A stretch of DNA of 23,946 bases from JAFGHJ01 sp964534175 (GCA_964534175.1 CAZHNS010000032.1:1-23946); one strand, 5' to 3'; positions 1 through 8,064 are shown, numbered from the stretch's first letter. Translations and numbers: made by a program. Notes: generated by a model not told the origin, from the letters alone.

Positions 1-521
1 CGGAATTAATAGGTATTGTTGATAGTACTGTCTTCATAGCTGATTCATCCGATTTTGTTGATTATGAAAATCATGATTATCACTTATCTTCCTCTTCCAG
101 AGCGATAAATATCGGTTCTAATATCCCTGATGCAGCTTTTGATTTTGACGGTAATCCCCGCATAATAGATCAATATGATGTTGGCGCTTTTGAATATTCA
201 GATAGTAGCGGTATTGAAAAACCGGAAAAGATTGATTATAAACTCATTCTTGAGCAAAATCACCCTAATCCTTTTAAGCGGACGACAACGATAAAATATT
301 CCCTACCTGCCGACATGCAAGCTATGAGCTCAATGTCTGTACAACTGAAGGTCTACAATGTTCTCGGACAGGAAGCAGCAATACTGGTGAACGAAATGCA
401 GCCGGCCGGAAATTACGAAGTGGAGTTCGATGGCAGTAACCTTGCAAGTGGAATATATATATATAGCTTAAAAACGAATAGAGGATTGACGGCAACAAAA
501 AAGTTATTGTTGCTTAAATAA
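1..521 (+). CDS. C-terminal part of a secreted T9SS-exported surface protein (5' end outside window)
   Basis: The frame is open from the left edge (first whole codon at 3), so only the last 172 residues are visible. The first third carries the DFDGNPR...VGAFEY signature that closes many right-handed beta-helix surface proteins (choice-of-anchor Q / polymorphic membrane protein type). From about residue 78 there is a type A T9SS sorting domain: an LEQNHPNPF opening, a VYNVLGQE strand, an ASGIYIYSL motif and a basic end (KKLLLLK). In this family the C-terminal domain directs export through the type IX system and is then removed or used for surface attachment. The catalytic or binding part lies outside the window, so the substrate is unknown. 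The annotation as a T9SS client is firm; the beta-helix assignment is a family-level inference. Confidence 0.85.
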   Translation, partial: ELIGIVDSTVFIADSSDFVDYENHDYHLSSSSRAINIGSNIPDAAFDFDGNPRIIDQYDVGAFEYSDSSGIEKPEKIDYKLILEQNHPNPFKRTTTIKYSLPADMQAMSSMSVQLKVYNVLGQEAAILVNEMQPAGNYEVEFDGSNLASGIYIYSLKTNRGLTATKKLLLLK

Positions 522-522
522 T

Positions 523-539
523 TAAACCGTCCCGGTTTA
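523..539 (+). terminator. possible weak transcription terminator hairpin
   Basis: Two bases after the stop codon of the T9SS protein there is an inverted repeat, TAAACCG / CGGTTTA, separated by 3 bases. No T-tract follows, so intrinsic termination is doubtful. In the rest of the 522-780 spacer I see only AT-rich sequence with no promoter, RNA gene or ORF that I can support. Confidence 0.3.
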
Positions 540-780
540 TCGGATCAGAATTTATTGCTATTGTTATAATTGTAGATATTCCAAAATTAAACATGTAAAA
601 GATAATATAGGTATTGTTTTCATTCGCAAGGGGAAATAAAAGAATAAAAATCTGTTTTTACTGTCTAAAGAATTTTATTGATGGACATATCATGAGCCTC
701 GTGCAGGATAGTACTCAAGAAACAAATTTACACTTCTACAAACAGCACTAAAAAAAGACAAAATAAAAGGTACTTGTTAC

Positions 781-1182
781 TTATTTTTTAAAGGAATCAT
801 TTGCCAACCTGTCTGCAATACGATTTTTTTCTCTGGGTATATGTATAACTTCCCAATTTTTGAAACCTAACAATTTTCCCCTGATTTTAACATACAACGG
901 TTTCAATTTTTCATCTTTTATTTTATACATACCATTAATTTGCCTGGCCAGCAACTGACTATCCGTGAAAAAACGCACAGATGAGAAACCCATTCTTTGA
1001 CATTCAACAATCGCCTTAAGTAAAGCTTTATACTCCGCTACATTGTTTGTTGTATCGCTAATCTTTTCGGAAATTTTTTTGATTTCGTTTTCATCCTCGT
1101 CTAAGACTAAAACACCTATACCAGAAGGCCCGGGGTTACCTCTTGAAGCCCCATCGATAAAAACCTTAACTACTCTATCCAT
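781..1182 (-). CDS. rnhA: ribonuclease HI family protein
   Basis: 133-aa single-domain RNase H fold. It degrades the RNA strand of RNA-DNA hybrids (R-loops, Okazaki primers) in the cytoplasm. All four acidic residues expected for the two-metal site are visible: D10 in FIDGASRGNPGPSG, E50 in NNVAEYKAL, D74 in FFTDSQ and D124 in NRIADRLAND. The compact length and the N-terminal GNPGPSG loop fit the short bacterial/archaeal RNase HI subgroup, which lacks the basic protrusion of the E. coli enzyme. Its ATG lies inside the last codons of the zinc-ribbon gene (13-nt overlap), so the two are probably translationally coupled. The gene name denotes the family; the exact paralogue cannot be fixed here. 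Confidence 0.9.
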   Translation of the reverse strand: MDRVVKVFIDGASRGNPGPSGIGVLVLDEDENEIKKISEKISDTTNNVAEYKALLKAIVECQRMGFSSVRFFTDSQLLARQINGMYKIKDEKLKPLYVKIRGKLLGFKNWEVIHIPREKNRIADRLANDSFKK

Positions 1183-1886
1183 TTATAAATTAGGATTCTT
1201 CCACAAGATTGACAGACAATAACTCTATTCCCTTTTCTTACTTCTGCAAATAATTGAGGCGGAATAGTTGAATGGCACTCGGTACATTCCGAATTCTCTA
1301 TTATAGCTGCTCCTGTCCCTCGAGATTCCTTTATTCGGTTATATTTACGAAGCAAATTTTCATCCTTGAGCCTCGCGGCTATTCTTATTCTTTCATCCTC
1401 CTTGATAATTAAATCATCTTTTGAACCATCGAGTTCTTTTTTTAGAGCTTCTTCCTCTTTCGTGAAATCTTCCATCTTTTCTTCCATTGCAATTCTCGCT
1501 TCATCCATCTTCTTTTTTGCTTCGTCTTTCTCAAAATAAACTTCCAATAATTCATCTTCGGTTTTCGAAATTTCTTCTTCAGTTTTTTCTATCTCTTTCT
1601 GTAAAATAACAAATTCCTGATTGGTATGACTTTCTTTTTTTCTCTTATTAAAATTTTCAAGGTTAAGTTTTTTCTCATCAATAATTTTTTCCAAATCTCT
1701 TCTTCTCTCGTCAATTTTATCAAAAAAATTTTTTTCTTCTTCAAACTTGTTTTTGTAATCTTTTGTTTTATCTTCAAATTCTTTGATTTTCTCCGGAACC
1801 TTTTTTTCGAGATCTTTTATCTTATCGATTTCTTTATCCTTTCCGTAGATTTCCATCAGTATTTTTATCTTTTCAGCCGTCTCCAT
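1170..1886 (-). CDS. coiled-coil protein with C-terminal C4 zinc ribbon
   Basis: 238 residues. Residues 1-185 are almost entirely charged heptad-like helix (Lys/Glu-rich, long antiparallel coiled coil). The last 40 residues hold a four-cysteine zinc ribbon: C201-x2-C204 and C225-x2-C228, with the spacing of the C4-type zinc ribbon (zf-RING_7) proteins often encoded beside RNase H or Nif3 genes. Members have been linked to nucleic-acid or ribosome-associated roles, but no activity can be assigned from sequence alone. The ATG at 1886 is preceded by AGAGAGGGG. The gene lies just downstream of a tRNA terminator and overlaps rnhA by 13 nt. I see no separate promoter, so it may depend on read-through or on a weak promoter in the short gap. 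The tail encoding the helix is extremely AT-rich, which produces several spurious antisense frames. Confidence 0.85.
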   Translation of the reverse strand: METAEKIKILMEIYGKDKEIDKIKDLEKKVPEKIKEFEDKTKDYKNKFEEEKNFFDKIDERRRDLEKIIDEKKLNLENFNKRKKESHTNQEFVILQKEIEKTEEEISKTEDELLEVYFEKDEAKKKMDEARIAMEEKMEDFTKEEEALKKELDGSKDDLIIKEDERIRIAARLKDENLLRKYNRIKESRGTGAAIIENSECTECHSTIPPQLFAEVRKGNRVIVCQSCGRILIYKWIE

Positions 1887-1903
1887 AACCCCTCTCTATA
1901 AAT

Positions 1904-1926
1904 AAAAAAAGTGCACTCTCGTGCAC
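1904..1926 (-). terminator. intrinsic terminator after tRNA-Val
   Basis: Read on the minus strand, GTGCAC, a GAGA tetraloop and GTGCAC form a 6-bp hairpin followed at once by seven T. It sits 5 nt after the tRNA-Val 3' end and 18 nt before the zinc-ribbon start codon. The expected job is to end the tRNA transcript. Confidence 0.75.
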
Positions 1927-1930
1927 ATTC

Positions 1931-2004
1931 TGGGCGAAAAGGGATTTGAACCCCTGACCTCCGGTATGTGAGACCGGCGCTCTAACCATCTGAGCTATTC
2001 GCCC
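1931..2004 (-). tRNA. tRNA-Val (anticodon CAC)
   Basis: 74-nt cloverleaf including the discriminator A. Acceptor GGGCGAA pairs with TTCGCCC, the D stem is GCTC/GAGC, and the anticodon stem is CCGGT/ACCGG with loop CTCACAT (anticodon CAC). The T arm contains TTCAAAT. No CCA is encoded. It decodes GUG. It shares a promoter with the preceding tRNA. Confidence 0.95.
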
Positions 2005-2040
2005 TTTAAAATTTAAGTTTAATTTTTTCATATTTTTTTA

Positions 2041-2114
2041 TGGGCCCGGTAGGGCTCGAACCCACGACCTACTGATTATGAGTCAGCCGCTCTAACCAGC
2101 TGAGCTACGGGCCC
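2041..2114 (-). tRNA. tRNA with CAT anticodon: elongator Met or Ile2 (lysidine-modified)
   Basis: 74-nt cloverleaf including discriminator A. Acceptor GGGCCCG/CGGGCCC, D stem GCTC/GAGC, anticodon stem GCTGA/TCAGT with loop CTCATAA, T loop TTCGAGC. The paired G1-C72 excludes initiator tRNA. Elongator Met and the TilS-modified Ile2 isoacceptor both carry CAT, and I cannot separate them by eye. No encoded CCA. Confidence 0.93.
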
Positions 2115-2130
2115 AATCCATTATCCTATG

Positions 2131-2158
2131 ATTATAATAATCTGGTTTGTTTTGTCAA
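2131..2158 (-). promoter_or_regulatory. promoter of the tRNA pair
   Basis: On the minus strand TTGACA (2153-2158), a 16-bp spacer and a perfect TATAAT (2131-2136). The predicted start is a few bases before the first tRNA. Confidence 0.85.
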
Positions 2159-2173
2159 GTCTGAAGGGATTAT

Positions 2174-2295
2174 AAACCACAAAACACAAATATTGAAGTC
2201 AGAATCCAAACCTACCACACAATATTTGTACGAAGATAACAGAAACAGGAAAACAATTCTATCATTCAACTCGATTTTCGGAAAACCTTAATTAA
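2174..2295. repeat. intergenic short-period repeat cassette, locus 1
   Basis: This spacer lies between two divergent promoters. It contains a 9-bp-period word (ACCACAAAA, CACAAATAT; about 2175-2192), then 7-bp units (TTGAAGT, CAGAATC; about 2193-2206), then an 8-bp-period stretch ending CGGAAAAC CTTAATTA (about 2263-2294). The final AAACCTTAATTA words recur in locus 3 (12414-12425), also just upstream of a plus-strand promoter. The units are degenerate and no ORF runs through them. Confidence 0.5.
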
Positions 2296-2320
2296 AAACC
2301 TCTTTGAAGAAAAAACAGAC

Positions 2321-2348
2321 TTGACTTTATTGATAAACCCCATATAAT
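2321..2348 (+). promoter_or_regulatory. promoter of the HD-GYP gene
   Basis: TTGACT (2321-2326), 16-bp spacer, TATAAT (2343-2348). The predicted start near 2355 gives a leader of about 40 nt before the ATG at 2394. Confidence 0.8.
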
Positions 2349-2393
2349 AATTATGGAAATCCTATATATAAAAATTAAATGAGGGGGCGATTC

Positions 2394-3863
2394 ATGAATG
2401 AGGGGAAGGAAAGAGAAGACCTGATTCAGGAATTAAGAGTTTTAAGGGATAAACTCTCACAATATGACCCACAGGATAAAGTAGACGCATACAAATACGA
2501 AATAATGGCGGAGGACGCCCCACTTATTATATTTGCTCATCGAGAAAAATTTATTTACGTCAACAAAACAGCCGCACTATTCTCCGGCTACTCTAAAGAA
2601 GAATTGTATAACATGAACTTTTGGGAAATTATTCACCCAGAATTCAGAGATATTGTTAAGGCCCGTGGCTTTAAACATTTAAAAGGGGAAAGAGTGCCTG
2701 CTTATTTTGAAATAAAAATCGTGAAAAAAAACGGAGAAGAGAAGTGGCTTGCTTGCGGCAGTAAACATATTGATGATTTTAAAGGTGCACCAGCGGTTAT
2801 CGCTTCAGCGATAGACATAACAGATAAAAAGATAGCTGAAAAGGAATTAAAAACTCAAAAAAATTATTTCAAATCTTTGTTCGATAACTCTCCATCTGCC
2901 ATTGCCTTACTGGACAAAGATGACAAAGTAATTCAAATCAACAAAAGTTTTCATTCTTTATTCAAATATTCATTTGAAGAAGTAAAAGGAAAAAACATTA
3001 AAGATTTAATAGCTCCCCAACATCTTAAAGAAGATGAGGAATCTTTTGCTCAAAAATTATTACGAGGTGAGATATTAAAGCATGAAACTGTAATGTTGAG
3101 TAATAACGGTACCTTAATAGACGTCAGGGTTAGCGGCGGACCAATTATCGAAGACGGTAAGTCTATAGGTGTTTTTGCCTTATATGACGACATAAGAGAA
3201 AGAAAAAACGTGGAAAGGGAACTTAAAAATAGCTTTCGTAAATTAACAGAAATCTTAGCGGGTACAGTATCCGCTCTATCAGAAACTGTAGGCAAGAGAG
3301 ATTCTTTCACCGCTGGGCATCAACGAAGAGTTTCTCAACTCGCGATTGCTATAGGAAAGAGAATATCTTTTTCTGGCGACCAATTAAAGATACTTAAAAT
3401 AGCAAGCGCCCTCCATGACATCGGAAAAATTCATGTCCCTGCCGAAATTTTAAATAAGCCCTCCGAATTAAGTGCGTACGAAATGGCTTTGGTCAGGAAT
3501 CACACTCAGATAGGATATGATATATTGAAATCTGTAGATTTCCCCGGACCGGTGGCAAAAATTGTTTTTCAACATCATGAAAGGATAAACGGTTCCGGGT
3601 ATCCTTTGGGCATTCAAGGGGACGAAATTATTACGGAATCAAGAATTCTTGCAGTTGCAGACGTTGTTGAAGCAATGAGTTCCCGCAGACCTTACAGAGA
3701 TGCCTTTAGCATAGGAAAAACGCTAAATAAAATTAAAAAGCATAAGGGAACTCTGTTCGATCCAGAAGTGGTGGATATTTGTGTTAATCTTTTTGAAAAA
3801 GGATTTGAATTTAAAGAATTAGGCTTCTTCGACGAAGCATTATTAGAAAATTACAATTTTTAA
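2394..3863 (+). CDS. PAS-PAS-HD-GYP signalling protein, probable c-di-GMP phosphodiesterase
   Basis: 489 residues, soluble, with no signal peptide or membrane segment. Two PAS domains (about 38-145 and 160-270) are followed by an HD-GYP domain (about 290-475). HD-GYP landmarks are all present: the H309 region (AGHQRRV), the catalytic pair H341-D342 in LHDIGK, H394-H395, GYP at 402-404 in GSGYPLG, and VADVVEAM. Such domains hydrolyse c-di-GMP, with the PAS sensors tuning activity by ligand or redox state. I place the start at 2394, not at the in-frame ATG at 2379: GAGGGGG lies 6-7 nt before the second ATG, while the first has no ribosome site. The gene stands alone behind its own strong promoter. 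A cyclic GMP-AMP substrate, known for some HD-GYP enzymes, cannot be excluded. Confidence 0.88.
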   Translation: MNEGKEREDLIQELRVLRDKLSQYDPQDKVDAYKYEIMAEDAPLIIFAHREKFIYVNKTAALFSGYSKEELYNMNFWEIIHPEFRDIVKARGFKHLKGERVPAYFEIKIVKKNGEEKWLACGSKHIDDFKGAPAVIASAIDITDKKIAEKELKTQKNYFKSLFDNSPSAIALLDKDDKVIQINKSFHSLFKYSFEEVKGKNIKDLIAPQHLKEDEESFAQKLLRGEILKHETVMLSNNGTLIDVRVSGGPIIEDGKSIGVFALYDDIRERKNVERELKNSFRKLTEILAGTVSALSETVGKRDSFTAGHQRRVSQLAIAIGKRISFSGDQLKILKIASALHDIGKIHVPAEILNKPSELSAYEMALVRNHTQIGYDILKSVDFPGPVAKIVFQHHERINGSGYPLGIQGDEIITESRILAVADVVEAMSSRRPYRDAFSIGKTLNKIKKHKGTLFDPEVVDICVNLFEKGFEFKELGFFDEALLENYNF

Positions 3864-3870
3864 AGAAAAA

Positions 3871-4067
3871 TACAAAACACGAAACACACGAATATAGAAG
3901 TCAGAAGGTGCGAAGTTAGAATACAGAATCACATCCCAACTCCCAAAAAAATTATTGAACCACAAAGTGCACGAAGAACGCAAAGTTTATTTTCCCTTTT
4001 TTATGCTAACAGCTAAAAGCAAAGAACTTTTTTTGACTCATGACTCACGACTCGTGACTCATGACTC
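3871..4067. repeat. intergenic short-period repeat cassette, locus 2
   Basis: The whole spacer between two convergent genes is made of modules. In order: a 9-bp word (about 3871-3890), 7-bp NAGAAGT-type units (3893-3944), three 9-bp units of the type ACCACAAAG / TGCACGAAG (3959-3985), GCTAACAGCTAAAAGC (about 4005-4020), and five copies of a 7-bp unit GACTCAN (4035-4067) ending 2 bp from the mgtE stop codon. The GACTC array can also fold as a 14-bp stem with two G-G mismatches, but it has no T-tract on the mgtE side. Confidence 0.7.
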
Positions 4068-4069
4068 TT

Positions 4070-5407
4070 TTAAGTCAAGATTATCTTGGTAAGGCCCAGA
4101 AGGGCAAAAAACCCGAAAACGTCGGTTATAGTAGTGAGGAAAAGGCTCGAAGATAGAGCCGGGTCTATATTCATTTTATCCATTACAACCGGAAGGAGCA
4201 CGCCAAAAAGTCCGGCTGCGAGATGGTTTAATATTAAAGCGAGTCCAACTACCAGTCCAAACATAGGATTCCCTTCTAATATTAAAGCGATAAGTGCAGT
4301 ACCTATACCTATAGCAAGACCTGTAGAAAAACCCACGATAATTTCTTTCCACAAAAGACCCTTTATATCCTGATATCTTACTTCTCCGAGAGCTATTGCC
4401 CGTACGATTATGGACAAAGTCTGGGTACCGGCACTACCGCCCATAGCAGCAACCACAGGCATAAATATAGCAGCCCCGATAAAAGCTTGAATAACGTCCT
4501 CGAAGGACCAAACGACAAGAGCCGCAAGAAGAGCTGTTGCAAGTTTTATGTAAAGCCAGGGTATTCTTGAAGCAAAAGAACGCCTCGGAGGGAAAAAAGC
4601 AGACTCTATATTACGAAGACCTCCCAGGTACTGTATATCTTCAGTTGCTTCTTCCTCCATAACATCAAGAACATCATCAACTGTAATAACACCTATGAGT
4701 TTATTAAATTCATCAACCACGGGCACCTGCAGAAGATCATAATCAGTAACTATTGGAATAATTTCCTCCTGATCGAGATCCGCAGGCACCGAATGTATAG
4801 GTTTCACGAGGTCTTTTAAAATTTTTTGGGGTGCAGAAGTCAAAATAGTCCAGGGAGTCACATAACCTGCAAGTTTCCCCTCATCATCAATTATATAAAT
4901 GTATTTAAATTCCTCTTCTTCTCTAATCTTACTGATTTTTTTCTGCGCAGTTTTTACATCATCTTTCCAATTTAAGGAAAGAAATTTCAGAGTCATAATG
5001 CCTGCAGCGGTATCCGGACCAAATCGCAACAACGCCCTTATATGCGTTGCTTTCTTGGATTTGTTTAATACGGTATCTCTTCTGTGCTCCCCTACTTCTC
5101 CGATAAGGTCTACGGCTTCGTCTATTTCAAGAGCGTCTGCAATTCTGGAAAGGGTGTCTGCATCAAGAGATCTAATGATTACTTCCATAGAATATTCATC
5201 TAACTCCGGAATTAGCTCGGCTTTTTCCTCTATTTTCAAAAGCGAGAAGATTTGGATCTTTTTCTCTTTGGGGAGATGATCCACCAAATAAATTTGCTCC
5301 GACAACGTCAAAGCACTAAAATAATCCTTGAGAGCTTTTTCGTTGCCTTCATCTAAGAGTAAATCCAACTTCTCTGTAATTTCCGCAATTTTCTTTTCTT
5401 CAATCAT
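4070..5407 (-). CDS. mgtE: magnesium transporter MgtE
   Basis: 445 residues, usual length for the family. Order: MgtE N-domain helical bundle (about 20-130), two CBS domains (about 135-255), a plug-helix linker, then five membrane helices (about 285-445). Family signatures are present: MPVVAAMGGSAGTQT (316-330) and the pore motif TTITDVFGFF with D429 at the position of the Mg2+-binding pore aspartate. The protein is a Mg2+-gated channel in the inner membrane; the N and CBS domains close it when cytoplasmic Mg2+ is high. It is the last gene of the phoH operon: its ATG overlaps the stop of the upstream CNNM gene by 8 nt. No M-box riboswitch is present, as expected for an internal operon gene. 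Confidence 0.95.
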   Translation of the reverse strand: MIEEKKIAEITEKLDLLLDEGNEKALKDYFSALTLSEQIYLVDHLPKEKKIQIFSLLKIEEKAELIPELDEYSMEVIIRSLDADTLSRIADALEIDEAVDLIGEVGEHRRDTVLNKSKKATHIRALLRFGPDTAAGIMTLKFLSLNWKDDVKTAQKKISKIREEEEFKYIYIIDDEGKLAGYVTPWTILTSAPQKILKDLVKPIHSVPADLDQEEIIPIVTDYDLLQVPVVDEFNKLIGVITVDDVLDVMEEEATEDIQYLGGLRNIESAFFPPRRSFASRIPWLYIKLATALLAALVVWSFEDVIQAFIGAAIFMPVVAAMGGSAGTQTLSIIVRAIALGEVRYQDIKGLLWKEIIVGFSTGLAIGIGTALIALILEGNPMFGLVVGLALILNHLAAGLFGVLLPVVMDKMNIDPALSSSLFLTTITDVFGFFALLGLTKIILT

Positions 5408-6551
5408 TTTTTTCTCGCTTTATTAAAACTTTTTTAACTCTTCTTTCATCCGCATCGAGAATTGTTATTTCCATTCCGCCGGCTTTAATTTTCTGTCCCT
5501 CTTTTGGAATTTCCTCTAATTCTCTAACAATAAATCCTGCAAGAGTATCTTCTTCGGTTTCTATCCCAAGTCTTTTCGGTCGCAGGTTTCCATTTACTAT
5601 AAATGCACCTTCTTCAGTACCAATATGAGTCTCAAAAATACTGAAAAGGATATCATCTGTAGAAACAAAACCTTCAGTACCCCCATATTCATCAATTACT
5701 ATTGCGCAACCTATTCTATCCTGAAGCAGTTCCGGGAGTACCTCATCCAAGCTTCTATCTCCACTAATAAACTTTATAGGTCTTAATTTATCCTCAATTT
5801 TCCAATTTTCAACCCTACCAATAATATCTTCCTTAAATAAAACACCTTCTATATCATCAATGCTTCCTCTATATACCGGCAGTCTTGAGACATCTGCTTC
5901 CTTAAGAATTATATTTATTTCTTCCTTACTACTGTCCAATTCAATAGCTTGAATATCAACTCTCGGGATCATAATATCCCTAACATCTGTCTGAGAGAGC
6001 CTCGAAATAGCATCCATTGCGATAGATTGTTCGGGTTCTATTCCACCTGAGGCTTTCGCTTCTCTGGCTGCTATACTCATTTCGTCTTTCGTTATTTTTT
6101 CGTTTCCTCCGTAATCAAAACCAAAAACCCTGAGCAATCCATCCCCCAATAGCTTTATTATCAATATAAGAGGATAAAGCAACCAATGAAAAAAGATCAG
6201 CGGAGTGGCAACAACTGCTGCAATTGGTTCCGGATTATCCAGGCTGAGTGATTTAACGACTATTTCTCCGATAACCGAAATAAAAAGTGTAGACAATATA
6301 AGTCCCATAGTAAAGCCTACTTCTCTCTTTAGTAATATTGTAAAGAGTACCGTAGTAAGATTTATTCCTGTCAGGACAGTAGTGAAGAGAATATCCGGTC
6401 GTTTTCGAACGTTTTTTGCATTACGGTACCTGCCTCCTTTGGTATCAGCCAATCGCTCCAGCCTTGTTTCGTCAGAAGCAACAATAGAGATTTCGGCTAA
6501 CACAAAATATACCAGAAATAAAAAAATTAGACTCAATGAAATTAGAATCAT
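5400..6551 (-). CDS. CNNM/CorC-type transporter with CBS pair (second copy, divergent)
   Basis: 383 residues. N-terminal DUF21 transmembrane domain (about 1-145, four hydrophobic segments), a pair of CBS domains (about 188-305, with DIMIPRVDI at 192 and VIDEYGGTEGFVS at 285), and a C-terminal CorC/HlyC domain (about 310-383). Bacterial members (CorC, MpfA, YhdP) export or exchange Mg2+ across the inner membrane. The membrane signature that reads G-E-x-x-P-K in the neighbouring copy is here GEIVVK (95-100), so the proline is lost. It overlaps the upstream copy by ATGA and mgtE by 8 nt. A role as an Mg2+/Na+ exchanger subunit or a regulatory partner of its paralogue is plausible; ion specificity is not visible. 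Confidence 0.88.
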   Translation of the reverse strand: MILISLSLIFLFLVYFVLAEISIVASDETRLERLADTKGGRYRNAKNVRKRPDILFTTVLTGINLTTVLFTILLKREVGFTMGLILSTLFISVIGEIVVKSLSLDNPEPIAAVVATPLIFFHWLLYPLILIIKLLGDGLLRVFGFDYGGNEKITKDEMSIAAREAKASGGIEPEQSIAMDAISRLSQTDVRDIMIPRVDIQAIELDSSKEEINIILKEADVSRLPVYRGSIDDIEGVLFKEDIIGRVENWKIEDKLRPIKFISGDRSLDEVLPELLQDRIGCAIVIDEYGGTEGFVSTDDILFSIFETHIGTEEGAFIVNGNLRPKRLGIETEEDTLAGFIVRELEEIPKEGQKIKAGGMEITILDADERRVKKVLIKREKND

Positions 6552-7681
6552 TTCTTTTTCTTTATTTTCACTTCTCTGATATGATTATCTTTTACATCTA
6601 ATATAATCAACTCATAATCCCGGTAAGAAAAAACTTCACCTTCTTTAGGTATCCGTTCTAAAATAGTATAAATAAAACCAGAGATAGTTCTATAATCGTT
6701 CGATAGAGGAATGGGTATAATATGCTGTATTTCTTCTATCTCAGCGGACCCCGGCAAATCCCATTCATTGTTACCTTTTTTCTGTATTATCGTCTCTTTA
6801 CCCTGCCATATGAGTTCCTTCTCCACATCTTCAATATCTATGATTCCGGAAGTTCCTCCGTATTCGTCAATTACTACCACCAATTTATGTTTCGAATCCC
6901 TGAATATTTTTATAAGTTGGACAAGTGTAAGGTTCTCAGATACAAATACCGGAAGCGACATATAGTTCTTTACTTTCCCTTTTTTTCCATAAAGGTTTTT
7001 AAGTTCAAGTATGCCTATAATTTTATCTCTTGTTTCAGAAAACACCGGTATCCTTTTTCTCCGCTTTCCAACTTTTTTTAGAGCCTCTTCTACAATTTCT
7101 TCCTTTTCGACAAAAGGAGTTTCTGTTCTGGGAAGCATCATTTCTTTTACAGTCATTACGTTAAGTCTGGATAATTTGGTCATCATATTGAATTCTCTCT
7201 CTGTAAGGACACCCTCTCTTTTCCCTTTTATTAAAACCTGTCTTAAATCTCCGGCGGTAAATTTTTTCTTATGAAGTGTTATCCTTGTAAGGGGTCTAAA
7301 TAGTATTAAAACAGGATATAGAATGTATTCGGTTATAATGACTATTGGAGCAAAAAAAGTCGCTATCTTCTTACTTTTAGCCATGGCGACTCTTTTAGGT
7401 ATATATTCTCCAAAAACTACAATAAGAATCGTCAAAATTAGCGAAGAAAAGAACAAATCAAACCAGTTTTCAAGAATGCCTTCTCCTACCGCGGAAAATG
7501 CAACGTTAACTCCTATATTACCTATTATAACACTTACAAGAACAAGTCTTGGATTACTCATGAGTCTGTAAATGAAAGGATTATCTTTTCTTCTATATCC
7601 GGGCAGCGCAAAAAGAGCTGTTTCCGACGATGAAAAAATAAAAGAAAATAGCAACAAAAGCGACAATATAAGATAATACAT
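6548..7681 (-). CDS. CNNM/CorC-type transporter with CBS pair (first copy)
   Basis: 377 residues. DUF21 membrane domain (about 1-135) with canonical SSSETALFAL (17-26) and GEYIPK (91-96) motifs, CBS pair (about 178-290; MMLPRTETP and VVIDEYGGTSGII), and a CorC/HlyC C-terminal domain (about 300-377) ending in a basic tail. Inner-membrane Mg2+ efflux is the role best supported for bacterial homologues. The first base of its ATG is the last base of the ybeY stop codon (TAATG), and it overlaps the next copy by ATGA. The order phoH-ybeY-corC is a widely conserved neighbourhood. Bacteroidota GldE is also of this family, so a motility-linked role cannot be ruled out, but nothing nearby supports it. 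Confidence 0.9.
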   Translation of the reverse strand: MYYLILSLLLLFSFIFSSSETALFALPGYRRKDNPFIYRLMSNPRLVLVSVIIGNIGVNVAFSAVGEGILENWFDLFFSSLILTILIVVFGEYIPKRVAMAKSKKIATFFAPIVIITEYILYPVLILFRPLTRITLHKKKFTAGDLRQVLIKGKREGVLTEREFNMMTKLSRLNVMTVKEMMLPRTETPFVEKEEIVEEALKKVGKRRKRIPVFSETRDKIIGILELKNLYGKKGKVKNYMSLPVFVSENLTLVQLIKIFRDSKHKLVVVIDEYGGTSGIIDIEDVEKELIWQGKETIIQKKGNNEWDLPGSAEIEEIQHIIPIPLSNDYRTISGFIYTILERIPKEGEVFSYRDYELIILDVKDNHIREVKIKKKK

Positions 7682-8064
7682 TATTGATTTAAGTAGTATT
7701 TCTCCTTCTCTCTCATCACTTTTCTCTCTGATGCGGTTTTATCGTTATATCCAGCAAGATGCAGTATCCCATGAATGGTGAGAAGTTTTAATTCGGAAAG
7801 CAGATCGCCTTCTTTTTGTCTTTCCGCCTGGGGCACGGAAATATAAATATCTCCCATGAGTTCAGGTGTATTATCAAAAGAGAAAGACAGGACATCCGTT
7901 ACGCTATCTCTTTTTGTATACTTTTTATTCATTTTTTTCATTTGCTTATCATCGACGAACGTTATCGAAAGCTCACCTTTAAGTTTTTCTCTTTCAACTA
8001 CACCTTGAGCTGTTTGTATAATATCCTCTTCAAACTCGGGGAGATTGTTTACGAAAATTTTCAT
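7681..8064 (-). CDS. ybeY: endoribonuclease YbeY, rRNA maturation and ribosome quality control
   Basis: 127 residues, slightly short for the family. YbeY is a metal-dependent RNase needed for 16S rRNA 3' maturation. The TDVLSF (56-61) and GDIYIS (71-76) blocks are intact. The metal motif is HGILHLAGYND with H98 and H102, but the third ligand, His in the proteobacterial GYDH form, is D108. A GY-x-D form is what I recall from Bacteroidota YbeY proteins, so this is probably a lineage variant and not damage. The ATG overlaps the pgpH stop (ATGA), and the stop overlaps the CNNM start (TAATG), indicating coupled translation inside the phoH operon. Confidence 0.93.
   Translation of the reverse strand: MKIFVNNLPEFEEDIIQTAQGVVEREKLKGELSITFVDDKQMKKMNKKYTKRDSVTDVLSFSFDNTPELMGDIYISVPQAERQKEGDLLSELKLLTIHGILHLAGYNDKTASERKVMREKEKYYLNQ

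Noticed and set aside
2379..2393. Upstream ATG of the HD-GYP gene as start
   Set aside because: The Shine-Dalgarno-like GAGGGGG lies after this ATG and fits the one at 2394.
4035..4067. GACTC array as mgtE terminator
   Set aside because: The possible stem has two G-G mismatches and no T-tract follows it on the minus strand; a tandem heptamer explains it better.
4070..5407. Mg2+ riboswitch (M-box) before mgtE
   Set aside because: mgtE overlaps the preceding gene by 8 nt and has no leader in which such an RNA could fit.
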